From Acanthamoeba castellanii str. Neff (taxonomy: Eukaryota; Discosea; Longamoebia; Acanthamoebidae): DNA of 64,000 nucleotides. Location: assembly GCF_000313135.1 (NCBI RefSeq), contig NW_004457712.1, positions 89,675 to 153,674 of the forward strand. The letters are read 5' to 3'. Numbering within the stretch: the first letter of the stretch is position 1; each line of letters begins with the position of its first letter. Below, one piece after another: positions 38,604 through 51,100 of this stretch. The translations under genes were made by a program, and so were the position numbers. Under the pieces are notes generated by a model. It was not told the DNA's origin. It made no database searches and saw only the letters and a list, made by a program, of their open reading frames with translations.

Positions 38604-41600
38604 CTAGCGCGCAGCGGCGGCGTTCATCTCCTTGTTCCTCTCGGGGTCGGCGCACTGGTTCTGGAACTTCATGCCGTTGGTGTGGCACCAGCCCTCCTTG
38701 TGTCCGGCGTGGGTGGCACCGGCGAGCTTGGCCTTCTTGAGCTCGGTGGTACCGTCGTTGGGCCGGTACAGCACCAGGTTGGCACCGAACACACACCAGC
38801 GCGACAGGAATGCTGTACGTTGTTCGCAAGGCAACATGGCATGTAAGTTCGGTGATCTGTGTGTGTGTGTGTGTGTGTCCGTGACATAGAGACTTCAAGG
38901 CGTACCATCTTTGTACTGGGTGGTGTAGTAGAACACGTCCTTCACAGCCGCGGCGGGAAGACCGGCGGCCCACTTGCTCGCGCCGTCGTAGGTCAGATCG
39001 TTGTTGCGACCGCAACCAAGACCAAAGATCCTGCCTGTGGCGCGTTTGACCGACGACGGTCAACAATGTGAGCGAGCGAAGCGCACCAAGCCATCGGACC
39101 CGCCGGGTTTTGGGGGGGGGGTACCGATGGAGGCAAGGGTGCCGGCGAGGCCAGAGCCGTAGTAGGGGCTGCCGACGGACTGGATGAGGCGGCCACCCTG
39201 GGCGTTCTCGAGCTTCGACCAGTAGTAGCTGTGGAGGTGAGTGGCGGCGAGACCACCCTGCGAGTGCGCGATCTGAAAGATTCGGGCGAAGGTGGGAAGG
39301 TGAAGGGTGCGTTAGTCACGACATCTAAACGCCGACTTGGGTGGTGCAGGCCGCGAAGTAGTGGCGCGGGAGTGCGTACGATGGAGAAGGCGTCGAACTG
39401 CTCGCCAAACTCCCTGATCTTGAGAGCGAACGCGTCGTTGGAGCGCGCCTGCTTGTAGTCCTGGAACTGGATGGCGTTGGTGAACTGGTCCCGGGGGAAC
39501 TCGTTCTGGCCGGCGCAGTAGCCGTGCACCAGCAGCAGGGTGCCCTGGCCCTGGATGCGGGAGATGTTACGCATGGAGGCGGGGCGAGGACCCACGCGCA
39601 TCTCGTCGGTGACGGGGACGGTCCTCCTGGTGCGGTCGACCTTGAAGGACTTGATGGCGGAGCAGTCCACGAAGATGGACGACCTCTCGGACATGACGAC
39701 GTTCCAGTCCCTGTCCTGGATCCACACCTTGCGGAGCTGGAAGGGCGCCGACACCTTGGCCTGCACATTTCGTGCACAACCACTGCAAGTGAGCCAACGA
39801 ACGAACAAACAAACGGACGCGAGGAGGGTGAGGTGGTCGTGCGTACGTTGTGGACCCAATCCTCGTGGAGCATGAGGGTGATGACATCCTCGCCGGCGGC
39901 GCTCTTGTAGGAGTCCACCATGGCCTCCATCCACGCGACGGGCGCGTACTGGTAGCCGGACTCGTCGGTACCCCACACCTCGGCGTAGGCCTTGACGGCG
40001 GTGTTCTCGGCAGCCTGGATTGCAGTCAGGATCAGGGTCGCCACAAGCAGGTAGACATTGACATATCCGAACGAAGAGGGGGAGGGGGAGCCTACGTAGA
40101 CGTCAACGTCAATGTGGAAGTAGAAGGCCTTGTCCTCCTTGCTGTACTCAACATCGGCGAGACCTGGACGGACAAGAAGACGACGGAGGTGAGCAGGAAG
40201 GAGGCGGGCGCGAGGGGCGGTACGATGGAGGAGAGAGTACCGGTGAGAGAGATGTAGGGGTTGACGACGTGGAAGGAGTGCTCGGTGGTCCTCACGAAGC
40301 GGGCGCCGGTGGCGGTGGTGCCCTCGAACACCGCGCGGGCGGTGTACTGACCGGGCTCGAGAGCCTCGACGACGCCGCCGAAGACGCCATCGTTGGAGAG
40401 CAGGTCGGCGTGCACGCCGTCATCGTGCATGGTCACCTTGACCTGACGGCCCGAGGGGTAGTTCACCACCATGGTGGGGGCCACGCTGGCGGTGAGCACA
40501 GCGGCGGGGCGGACACCCTCCTGTTGCGGTGCGGGTTGTGTGAGTGGGGTGGTACGAGGCCCAAGAGAGCTCGGGCAGGGTGGGCCGGGGCGGAAGGAGG
40601 GAGGGAGTGTGGTACCACGAAGGCGGCGCGGTCGAAGAGGTTGGCGATGAGACCGACCTCCTGGCCGACCTCGAGCTCGTACTGGTTGAGGTGCGAGAAG
40701 AGCTCCAGCGAGGCCTTGTTGGTGATCATGGCCAAAGCGGCGGGGGCATCGGTCGGCACGTCCTCGGCCTTGATGATGACCTGCGCGCTCCAGACACCTG
40801 TGACACAGCAAGAGCGGAACAAAAAGGTGAGCTCGCGAGGAAGACGCAGGCATACATGTATGAACCGCCATCCTATCTTCCCGTACCGACGGCGGGCTTC
40901 GCGAAGGTGTAGGTGGTCACGGGGTACGAGGCACCGTCAATACCGTACGGACCAGTCTCCTGTTGATTGATGTGGGCGAGTAGCGCGGGTGAGTTGGGCG
41001 TCGTGGAGCCACACGAGAGAGAGAGAGAGAGAGGCACTGGCACGGTAAGAGGGAGAATGATGCGCGTACAGAGGTGAAGGAGAGCTCGTAGGGGGCGCTG
41101 ATGCCCTCGAAGTGGCGGCGGGCCATGAGGTCGCGGGTGGCGATGGCCAGCTTGAGGGAGAAGGGCAGCTCGTTGGGCGGCTGGACGATGATGTCGAGCT
41201 TGTCCTCGTAGGGCGAGAAGATGGAGATGTCGAGCTCCTCCTGGCTGTCGACCACGACCTCGCCCTTCCAGACGAAGGTGCCGTCGTCGGCCTTGGTGAA
41301 CATGAGGTCATACCACGCCGAGTCGCTGGTCAGCGCCGCCAGTTCGGGCTGAGGGATGGTGTGCTGAGCGAACTCAGAGGGAGGACCCTGCAGCTTCTTC
41401 CTGCAAACATCCACCACAGGCAGACATGATGAAATTAAGAATCCCGTCAAATAAATTGTTTAAAAAATCGCTTCCCTAATCTGCAGTTGTTTCACGGAAT
41501 GGAATCGGATGCAATACCTGAACTCATTGGAAGGAGGCTGGATGGCGATGGCGACCGCCACAAGGAGGGCCACAAGGAGAAGCGAGCGATGAAGCTGCAT
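38604..41600 (-). CDS. Secreted alpha/beta hydrolase, conditioned-medium-factor-like
   Basis: Eleven exons (41600-41518, 41400-41070, 40959-40887, 40797-40616, 40520-40241, 40163-40096, 40014-39847, 39760-39380, 39272-39125, 39034-38906 and 38812-38604) join to 683 residues. The start MQLHRSLLLVALLVAVAIA is a signal peptide. The N-terminal half looks like beta-sandwich modules (SAQVIIKAEDV; MHDDGVHADLLSNDGVFGG). The C-terminal half is a hydrolase: LLLVHGYCAG (oxyanion region), nucleophile elbow AHSQGG (Ser526), GSPYYGSGLAG, NDLTYDGA (possible acid) and GHKEGWCHTNGM (possible His). From memory this C-terminal pattern matches secreted proteins annotated as conditioned medium factor in bacteria and Dictyostelium. 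A secreted esterase or lipase is the cautious alternative. Its substrate cannot be told from sequence. Confidence 0.72.
38859..38879. repeat. TG microsatellite in hydrolase intron
   Basis: Uninterrupted TG run in the intron between 38812 and 38906. Confidence 0.85.
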
Positions 41601-41900
41601 CGATCTGCATCGTGACAGCGGGATGAGTCTTCAAGTATCGGGCTCGGTGAAAACGAAACAAAACAATAGATGGAGTGAAAGAACGTGAAGTGTAAAACGT
41701 TGGTGTGGTAGTGCGGACCAAGACGGGACTGATCGATGTGAGCGGTGGCTGCGCAGATGGAGTTGGAGGGAGGAGTGACAAGAACGAAAGCGACGAGGAG
41801 CGTTGTGACGCGATAATACAAGATCGCCACCTTAAATTTAATGGACCAGAAACCTCATCCTCGCATTCCGTTCGTTTTGGTTTGTTGTTGCTACCTTGGG
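41601..41900. other. Spacer upstream of the hydrolase gene
   Basis: About 300 bases; expected to carry the hydrolase promoter and the 3' UTR of the next minus-strand gene. Nothing recognised. Confidence 0.4.
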
Positions 41901-42815
41901 TTAGGCTGTGGCGGCGGGTGCGGCAGCGGCGGTGGATGTGGCTGCGAGTTGCGTGGCGGGCGGCAGGGTGTAGCCGGGAGGAAGGGCGGGCGTGGTCAGG
42001 TGCACATGCACTCCTCCAAACTTCTTGCCAACGAAGAAGCCAACCACGAAGCCTACACACCCGACGATGGTTCATCAAGCAATGGACATACAACTCAACA
42101 TAACACAACGGCACGCACGCCGCACGCACGCAGCACCGCACACGGAACGGGAGTGCGACATACCAGCGCCGGCAACCCAGCCAATCCTTCGCATGCTCCA
42201 GCCGGGGAGGATCACGCCACCAACGCTGGTGATCGCATTCTTGAGTAGGCCCAGCGAGTAACCGGGGATCTTCGCACCCGCTCCGCCCAAGCCTTCAGCA
42301 AAGGACTTCCAGTTGGTTCCAGCAGTTCCTGCGCCAGACGCGGGCTTCGTCTGATCGCTTGAGTGAGCGATGGCCCAACTGTAGCGCACACGCCATTGAC
42401 CATAGAATGCACAGGCGACGCCGAGTTACCTCAAACAGATCTGCTCCTCGTTTCATGTGATCCGCGCCACTTGTCTTTGTGCTCTCCTTCGCCTTGATCT
42501 CTGCGGCCACCTCCTTGCTGGCCTGTGCCGCCTTCTTCGCAAACCTGGAGGGCAAAGACAATCATTTTAAATACAAAAATACAAAAATACAAAAATAAAT
42601 AAATCGTAATCAATGTACATCCGGAGGGGGGCAGTGTACCCCTGCACAAAGTAGAGGCTGTTGGCAGTCCATCGCTTCAGCGTTTCTGCGCCCTTTTGAA
42701 CTGCAGACGGACCCTCAGAACCTGCAGCAGCGGGACGGTTGCTCAATCATTCATCTCGCAGCACTTCTCCCAGCGCCACGTCATAAGTGGAGTTCCGAGT
42801 TGTTTATCGTACCCA
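41901..42815 (-). CDS. Small Gly-rich putative membrane protein, 179 residues
   Basis: Exons 42815-42812 (just ATGG), 42721-42640, 42544-42430, 42350-42164 and 42052-41901 keep one frame. The protein starts MGSEGPSAVQKGAETLKRW, continues with an amphipathic Ala/Lys-rich helix (FAKKAAQASKEVAAEIKAKE), a Gly-rich part (FAEGLGGAGAKIPG) and a hydrophobic segment with GxxxG spacing (IGWVAGAGFVVGFFVG, residues ~120-140). It ends in an Ala/Pro/Thr-rich tail. Gly2 could be myristoylated. The layout could suit an organelle membrane protein, but I do not recognise a family. The tiny first exon makes the start the least certain part. Confidence 0.55.
42572..42600. repeat. AAAATAC-type tandem repeat
   Basis: Three to four copies of ATACAAAA in the intron between 42544 and 42640. 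Confidence 0.75.
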
Positions 42816-42914
42816 TGCTTCCTCTAATCTATGCAACGCTCTCGAGAGCGAATGTGTACAGCGCGGTGCCTCCTTGTATGAGTTTTACTTTAAATTCGAA
42901 TATCAAAAGTGGGC

Positions 42915-44974
42915 CTACGGCGAAAGTCGGTGGAGGCGAGGGTTGTGGTCCTTCTCGTAGTTCCACTCGGCCGTGGCCTCGGCCAGCATGGTGTGCAACG
43001 TGCGGACGAGCGGGTGGCCCGAACTGTGGGTGATGGTGAGGATGGGCAGCGCGCGCTGCATGGACTCGAGTGCGGCCTCGGTGTACTTGAGGTAGAACGA
43101 CAGCTTGCCGTGGATGAGGTACTGCAGACCCACCAGCGGCCATCGGGGCGGGTAAATGCGCTCGAACACCGCCAGACTCGCGCTGCAGTAGAGCAGCGCC
43201 TCTCTCCACGCTGCTTCGCCCACTGCCAACGCAGCCCAACAAGAGATCAAGAGTGAGTTCGGTGCGGTCTTACGCGTGCGCGCCATTGGAAAATGAGTAC
43301 CGTTAGGCGCCAGGCTAATGCAAAGGTTCATCAGTTCGTTGAGGTTGAAGCCGAGCAGCGGGTCGTGGGCCAGCAACAACGAGCGTCGTATCTTGAAGGC
43401 GCGTTTGTACTTCTTTCGGGCGAGGACCAAATCGCCCGTCTTCTTCGCTTCCGCGCCTTCTCGGTCGTACTTGGCCGCTCTCCTCAGCTCATTTTGCTCA
43501 TTCACGCCTGTGCCGTCATGATCCCATGTCAGTCAAAGGCTGCCACGCACACAGTAATGCAAAGCCAAGCAAGATGCGAGATACCCTTGGGAGCAGGAGT
43601 GACTTCGGGTAGACTGGCTTGACAACGGGGACAAGTGCAGTGGAAGAAGAAATTGTCCATCAACTCCCTACACATTGACGTGCGTTAGTCTTGTGGCTTT
43701 ACTATAAAGCGCGCACGAGAGGGGGGGATATCGGCACAGTACCTTCGCCTCGTCTCTGTTGGGTCGCCCACCTCAACGTAATTGAATGTTATTTCTTCAT
43801 CCTTGGTAATGTCGCGTAGACTTCGCACCGTGCATTGCCTGCCTGCGAGCGGTGAAACCAAGCTTAGCACCATAAACAGGGAAGGGCCGAGCGGGCGGGC
43901 GTACCTTCAAAGATGATGACGCAGTTCGGATCGCAGGAGTGGTTGATGAGGGCAGCAGGAGGGTAGATGCCTAAGCCCAGTGGCTTCAATTCGCCGTCGC
44001 TGACAGTAAAGTTGTTGCACGCGAACTAGAAACACCAAACAACCAACGCATTGCCGATCAGCCAGCAGAGTAGCGACTGAGCAGGAGGATGAGAGTGATA
44101 CCAGACAGAAGAGGTGCATGATCTCCTGCGGCGTGATATCTGTGGGGAGGGTCGCGGGCAGACTCTTCTTGATAAGGGCAGCCATCACTCCAAAGTGTTC
44201 CTTCTTCTCGCTCGGAAAGGCGTCAATGTCTGTCGTTGTGATCGAGTTAGGGTCTCTCTAACGGAAACCGGCCGACCGACGAAAGGGGCGACGCACGGGT
44301 TGTGAGGTAGCGAATGAGATCAAAGTTGGGCAGGCTCTTGCCCTCTTGCTCCTCTTTGATTCGTCGGATGAGCACTCGCCACATGAGGAGCATCGACGAT
44401 GTGGGCTAACGGAAGACGCGAGGACGCAAAGGGCGTTAGACCACGGTACATGGCCCCATGCCATTGGGTGCAGGAGCCGTGCGCACCTTGTGCGGTGCCA
44501 CGCTCTGGATCATGCCACACTCTTCCTTGTGCACTGCCGCCCAGTCCTTGCGCTGCTCATGTGCACACGCAGCAGAGGGAGAGAGCGCGCGGTAAGCCAC
44601 AAGTCCTCAACAGCGCGTGGGTGGGTGACACAAACCTGGCACTCGGTGTTGCAGTAACGGAGCATCTTGCAGCGCGAGCAGCGAAGCAGTTGGGTGGCCG
44701 CAGGCTGGAAGCAGTAGGCGCAATGAGTGAGGCTCCGCTGGGCATCTGTGATGGCGGCATACGGTTCGCCGCTCCACACTTGCGTGCCAGCTTTGAGGTC
44801 CCTCCGCGCCACAAGATGCCTCCCTCGAGCATCGCTCTTGGTCAAGCGCACTGCAGCGCCGAGTGCGGAAGTTACCTCCGCATAGTGAGACTCCACTCGT
44901 GCAGTCACAAGGGGGTCCATCGCCAGCAAATCCACTGCTTCCCCAGTGGGCACAATAGGTTGAGCCGGCTCCAT
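42915..44974 (-). CDS. SMYD-type protein lysine methyltransferase (MYND + SET)
   Basis: ATG 44974 gives MEPAQPIVPTGEA. First exons: 44974-44636, 44552-44487, then from 44405; later exons run to the TAA side at 42915. The SET domain starts at RLTKSDARGRHLVA and is split by a MYND zinc finger (CAYCFQPAATQLLRCSRCKMLRYCNTECQ, then DW..HK.EC). SET-C has INHSCDPNC, ITFNYVEV and post-SET CTCPRCQ. The C-terminal third is TPR-like (ALESMQRALPIL). This is the SMYD1/2/3 order; these enzymes methylate lysines on histones and other proteins using S-adenosylmethionine. The key NHSCDPN and Tyr of FNYV are present, so activity is plausible. Confidence 0.85.
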
Positions 44975-45065
44975 CTTCAGTGCAAATCTCTCTGTGTTGG
45001 CCTTTTTTCTCTGTCCTTTTCCACGAACTTTTCATCAAAATGAAATTTCGATCAGGTGCCATACG

Positions 45066-45221
45066 ATGTCACGCCAAAAAGCTGTGGCTGGGGATTTCAC
45101 TCTCACGCCAACCAACACGCTGCTTGACTTGACGCGGAGGCAGGGTCACGACGCCAACCTCGTCGCCTCCACGTCCTCCGTCTTTCAAGCCACCCGCAGC
45201 AAGAAGCCATCCTCCTTCTGA
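45066..45221 (+). CDS. Possible small ORF upstream of RasGEF, 51 residues
   Basis: ATG 45066 to TGA 45221 encodes MSRQKAVAGDFTLTPTNTLLDL and a Ser/Lys-rich end. It lies 51 bases before the RasGEF ATG in the gap after the divergent SMYD gene. It could be a small protein, an upstream ORF in the RasGEF 5' UTR, or chance. No family recognised. Confidence 0.25.
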   Translation: MSRQKAVAGDFTLTPTNTLLDLTRRQGHDANLVASTSSVFQATRSKKPSSF

Positions 45222-45272
45222 ACCCACTTTTCTTCTGCACATTAGCTTTTTCATCGAATCGCGAGCCGCAAG

Positions 45273-47723
45273 ATGGAGCCGGGAGAAGAGAACGATACGG
45301 GTCTCCAGTTCCGCACGCAGCTGCCTGACTTGAAGTTGCTCCCGGTCAACTACGATGCACCGCCCACCGAGAGCGATTCCTTCATGTCACCTCGCGCGGC
45401 AAGCGTGGAGGCAGAGATGCTGAAGCGTACCGAGATCCTGATCGAGCAGGACGGTAACGGCAAGAAGAAGATCAAGGGCGGCACCATCTTTTCTATTGTA
45501 AACTACTTCCTGACCGACAAGGACGCCGGTGAGCCCCCCCCCCATTTTGCAAGTGATTGCGAATGGAGTGTCGTGCATGTATAAAATTCTAACGCGGCCC
45601 GAAATGTGCAGCTGAGAGCGATCTTCGGTTCTTTTTGCGATGCTACCGCAAGTGGTGCTCGCCCTTCCAGCTGTGGGAAGTGGTCACCACCAAGTACGAC
45701 CAGATCCTCCCTTTTCTCAATTGATTGCCAAAGCCTTATGGGTGTGTTTGCTTCTTAGGTTCTTCCCCGAGGAGAAGGAAATGGACGCTGCCCAGCTGCA
45801 GCGCCAGAGAGAGTACTTGTCTCCACAACTGCGCTTATTTCTTGCTTGAGCTCGTTGGACCTTGTTGGCCTTTGGTGGTTGTGGTGTGTTCTCTGTTCCT
45901 CGGCGTGCTGTTCCCGCATGACCTTGTGGAGCACTCACGCCAGTGCTCGTGTCACGTTTTGCTGTTCATCCGTGCAGGGCGGTGATCAAGTTCTTGCTCG
46001 ATTGGATCGACATGTGCGGCGCACAGGATTTCTTTTCATCCAAGTATGATGGCCCTTCCCTTCTTCCCTCTCGTTTCGGGCGTGTGCACTCTCTTCTAAG
46101 AGAAACGGCTCACTGACGCTGACCCGCTTCCTCGCGTACCTGTGTCACAGGGAAAAGTTCGCTAATCCACTGTGGAAGGACATGCACCGATTCCTCAAGC
46201 AGCTCGAACCATTCCCCACATTTTCCAAGCATCTCGTCCAAAAGGTACCTAGCTGGCTCACTGGGCTTTGAGGCGGGCCTGCGTTGCTGCGTCCGCCCCC
46301 GTGTGAGTCGGAGAATGTAGGCTAATTGCCTGCCCGCATGCGTGTAGGTGAAGGAGAAAAGCGAACAGGGCAACGACGGCATTTTCTTTGGTGACGCGGA
46401 CTACCGGGGTGTGGTGTGGTCCATCACCCAGACGCTGTTTCCTCGGTCGCTTGTTCCCGGCCAGTTCAAGTTCATCGATCTCCACCCGTACGCGCTTTCT
46501 TCTCTCCCTGGCCGGGGTGACCGCAGGTCTCACCGTAATTCGTGGTTACTACAACATAACAGGACGGAAGTGGTGGCGTGCCTCACGATGACCGAGTTCA
46601 ACCTTTTCAGAAACATCCGACTTCGAGAGTTCCTGGATAAGACCTGGCTCACCGAGCAGATGAGCTCTCTCGTCTATGTTATGGTGTCGTCTCCTTCTCT
46701 CGTCGATGAGTGTCCTTATCCGTGTTCTCTGCTTCTTCTGAAGAGCAGCGTGGTACTTTGGATACAAGGTGAACCGATTCAACTTCGTGGCCTTCTGGGT
46801 GGCGACGGAGATCTGTTCCACGCCGGTTCTTGCCACACGGCGAACTGTGCTTGAGCGCTTCATCACCATCGCCGACGTATGCCTTTCCTGCCAGCCCCTT
46901 TTGCCCCTCTTTTCGGCGCTCGTGGTTGCTGACTGCCTGTGCGACGTCCAGGGGTGCTGGCAAATGAACAACTTCAACTCGTCGATGGAGATCTTGGCCG
47001 GCCTCTCGATGGGACCCGTGTCGCGATTGAAGCACACGTGGGGGGTACGAACGCCAGGCCTGCCTACACAAGTAAGCCAAGCCACAGGACTAACCGCGGC
47101 GGGTGGCTGTACAGGGTATTTCGACGGCGGCTTTGGACATGTTCAAGCGTCTTGAGAACGAAATGAAGCCCACCAAGAACTATCAACTCTATCGTGAGAA
47201 GATGCACAAGCTCAAGAAGGAGAATATTCCTCTCCTCCCGTGGCTAGGTACTTAACATGCCCACCGCAACTGCTGCAGCACTGTTCGTTCGTTTGAGCTA
47301 GCCTAACACCGCACTGTCACGGCCCGTAGGTCTCATCCTCAAGGACATTACCTTCATGGACGAGAATCCTGACCACCTCGACAACGGTCTCATCAACTTC
47401 GAAAAGGTGTGTGAAGCCTTGTTGTTGTGATTTTCGGCGTCGTCCCCCTGCCTCTGCTGACCCGTTTCTGCCCCTACCAACAGGTGGGCCTACTGGGTAA
47501 CCTCATCACTGAGGTCGAGTGGTTCCAGAGTCAAACCTTTTCGCTCCAAGAGGTACCTCTCGCCTCTCGCACGGCTCCCGCGCACGCGCACACACACACA
47601 CGCGCCTGACCTTGTTGTGGGCAGGTTGAGGAGCCAATCGTGAATTTCCTCAACAACTTGAACCTGAAGAACGAGGACGAACTGTACAAAATATCGCTCG
47701 CTCATGAACCCCGCGGCTCGTAA
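45273..47723 (+). CDS. RasGEF-domain protein
   Basis: Exons include 45273-45528, 45612-45693, 45759-45812, 45978-46043, 46151-46244, 46348-46487, from 46563, then to 46876, 46952-47044, 47115-47248, 47330-47406, 47484-47552 and 47625-47723. Residues ~55-200 form the RasGEF N-terminal (REM) region: GTIFSIVNYFLTD, SPFQLWEVV, VIKFLLDWID. The catalytic CDC25 homology part has TEVVACLTMTEFNLFRNIR, VNRFNFVAFWVATEI, NNFNSSMEILAGLSMGPVSRLKHTW and a C-terminal LPWLGLILKDITFMDENPD. Such proteins exchange GDP for GTP on Ras or Rap. The join near 46670-46750 is unclear. GTAAGT overlaps the TAA at 47721, so an alternative last exon ending near 47863 is possible. Confidence 0.85.
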
Positions 47724-48151
47724 GTCACACCACCTCCCTGATGCATATCGAGAGAGAAAAAAGAGAAGACTCTTGTCGTATTCACGGCTTCTACATTCTA
47801 CAAAGTTATTGCCTTGCCTTTTACAACATTGACCACCCTTCCTTGGGCAGTGCGCCAGCGTAAGGTCCTCAGCCCAACAGGCAAGACAAAACAATATTGT
47901 TTTTCCTTCCAATTTCACTTGGGAAAAAGAAAAAGAAAAGCCTCGTAGTGCGTGCCATCATCGCTTGTAATTGCCTTCTGATCGAGAAATAGTGAAAAGA
48001 AAAAGAAAACGGGCCAGCCTAAACTCTCGGCCAATAGAGGGGAATTCCTTTTTCGAGTGGCCTTTCCTTTTTGGGCTTGGGGAGCGAAGGGTGAGAAAAT
48101 CAGTCCAGTCTCTCAGTTTCCCCTTTGTACCGTGAACAGCGCCAACCAGAG
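47724..48151. other. Spacer, RasGEF to secreted protease-like gene
   Basis: About 430 bases. Contains the possible alternative acceptor and stop of RasGEF (47851-47863), then a probable promoter for the gene at 48152. No other gene seen. Confidence 0.4.
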
Positions 48152-51100
48152 ATGAAGATCAGCGGAGTGTTTCTACTCTTGTTGGTCCTGTGCGTAGTCT
48201 ACGCCACCGCCAGGCGGGTGGAGTACAAGAGGGGACAGGGAGAAATTAAGTCGATGCGCCTGGGGGCCGGTTTCGGTACCCCTCTCCAGGGCAAGGACGT
48301 CGACTCACAGAACCTCCGCTCCAAACCCACCAAGGAAAGGGTGGAGCAGATGCTCTCCAAGCCCTCAGAAAAGAAGCACCTGTCCTCCTACAGCAAGCCC
48401 ACCGTCCACGTCGATCTCATCAAGTCGGTGACCAGCACCAAGATCAAGTTGACCGACCGCGTCCAGATGTCCGAGTCTGTTCTGAAGAAGTGGAACACCA
48501 CCTCCACTGATGCTCAGAAGAAGAACTTCTGGGCAGGCGAATCGGAAGACTTCTACCCCTTCAACTCGTCTCCTCTCTTCGCTGACGAGGATCGCTACTC
48601 CTTCCCCTACTCCGCCATTGGTCTCGTCGTCGTGTGGAACTACGTCAACGAATGGAGCGGTGGCGAATGGGTCGAGTGGGAGGCCGTGTACTCCTGCACT
48701 GGAACCGTCGTGGGTCCCTCTATGGTACGTCTCGGCCTTCCCCCTGCTCTGTGCCCATCTTTCCCTAAGTTGGGGTGTTGGGGGGGGGCTCCTAACAGGT
48801 CCTGACCGAGTCGCTTTGCGCCGTGGGCTTGGGCGAGCGCGTCACGTTCTACCCGTCTTGGAAGTTCACCGATACTCCTTGCAACTCCTTCGAGGGCACC
48901 TCTCTCGGCGCTGTGGGAAGCGATCTGGGGTTACGACTACGAAGACGCCCAGAAACGCGGTATTGAAGGCTATGATCTCAGCGAGTTTGGCCTGCTTGTC
49001 ATCGAGCGTAAGAATGTACGTTACCTTTACTCTCTCCCCGTACCAGTCTGAGACACCAATCCTCCACTTCGTGGTGTATATTTACAGCCCGCCGAAGCTC
49101 CTGTCCAGACATACACTGTGGGATCGCAGACTGGTGCGTGCTTGGTGGTTCTCGATGTCCCTCCTCACTCCACTGACCTCGAGTCCTTTCCCACCACTCA
49201 GGTTGGCTGGGCCTCACGTTGGGCAGCCACTACGAAGTGCACAGCATGGTCGGCTACACCCTGAACCCCCTGTGGTTCCTCGACATTTTTGGTAAGAGGG
49301 GTGCGGAAGGAGACGTGGAGACAATCGCGACCATCGTCTCTGACCTGAAGGTTAGTCAGTCTCTACCCGCCGCCGAGGAGCTGGGCGGTATCCTCTTCCC
49401 TACCGACATGCTCTCCGTCGGCGCCCCGATGGTCCTCAACTTGGGACCGGCCGGCTACGACTTCGATGGCGATGAGGGCCGTAATGGCCGTCTCATCGAA
49501 CGCAACCTCGTCACGGGAGTAGTGAGCTCGTACGGCCTCGGCTCCAACTTCCTCCTCGGCGTTGTCATGCAGCCGTTCGGCCAGGAGTTCGCCGAGGTCT
49601 ACTCCGCGCTCTGTACCGACTTCTGCTGGGCGTGCCCCCCCTACTACCAGGCGGACAGGTCCCTTTCTCAGGCACCCGCTCGTCCCACCGGAAACGACAT
49701 CCTCTCCACCCAGTACAGCCCCTGCGACTCAATCACGTGGTTATTAAGCGTGTTCTCTGTGGTGGTCTGGGTTTCTGGGTCAGCTGACACTCAGTCTCTG
49801 CAGGGAGTTCTACTTCCCTGAGCTCACGCGTAGTGCCAAGTACGGGTCCTTTTGCCCTTCTTATTGCGAGGCTCACCAGTTCTTTTTATATGTGGGATAT
49901 TCAGGAGCCAGCCCAAGGGGTCTGGGCCTCGTCTCCCCACCACTGGCCACAAGGCTAGCCTTTCCCTCGTCGCACGCAACACCATCAAGGTGAGCGAGAG
50001 CCTGGCCCGCAGCTTCAGCAACTCCTCCACCCAGGAGAAGAACTCCATCGTCGAGGACGGGCCATTCTCCTCGTCGCCCATCATCGTCGCCAGCAACCGC
50101 TTCCAGTTCCCCTACACCGCTCTCGGCAAGGTCTTCACCTTCGACGCTGAGAGTGATGTCTTGGTCTCTCACTGTACCGGTGCCGTGATCGGCCCGCGCA
50201 TGGTATGTCCATCTACACCCCTCCTGTCCGCTCCCAATTGCTCAGCTCTCGCACACATCCTCACATTCTGCAGGTTCTGGCCGCTCCCGAGTGCCTGTGC
50301 CCGGTCCAAGACACCCAGTACCGCTGGGAGTTCTACCCCGCGTGGCAGCAGCTGTCGTTCGACAGCGACGAACTCATGGGCACCAGCTTGGGTAAGTTCG
50401 AGGGCGAGGCCGCCTACACCAACACCGACCACTTCCAGGGCTACTACTCGAGCAACGCCGGTATTCTCGTCACCAAGGTCGCCACGGTACGAGACCCCCA
50501 ATATTTGTTGGTCTGGTCTTCAAATGGCCGCTAATCTCTCGGTGGCTGATCTCTTATTCTCCTCCCACCAGGACCCCAAGTTCAGCTGGAGGACCTACAA
50601 CGTGGGCGGAGTGACAGGCTGGTTCGGCATTGACTTCGCCCTCGGGGATTACGACATGCGATACAACCTGATGACTCAGGCCGCCTACTCTGAGTCGCAC
50701 TTCCCTGGCCGCATCCAGGTCGCCACCACGCCCCTCGGTGGCTATGGCTCCATCGCCGCTCCCGCCGGTTCGCTCGACACCGCCGCCTACGGTTACTACA
50801 CCGATATCCTCCGCACGGCCGGTGTGCCCACCATCATCAACTTCGGCCCGCTCAACCGCGACCTCGGCGACCTCGGCGAGGTCGGAGGTGAATACGTCCG
50901 CCGCAACGTCATCGGTGGCCTTGGCGGGATTCCCGACGACCAGGTCACCTCGGATGACGACGCCAACTCGTGGACGCAACCTCTGGGTCCCTGGTTCTAC
51001 AACATTAAGGACGAGGCCTGCTCCCACTGCGAGGCGTGCGGCGACCTTACCACCGCGTTCTGGCTGTACGACCTGCCCGCAACGGGACCCGGGTATACCC

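Noticed and set aside
47851..47863. Last RasGEF exon ending APA
   Set aside because: GTAAGT at 47720 could be a donor, but the TAA in frame at 47721 gives a simpler end; kept only as an alternative.
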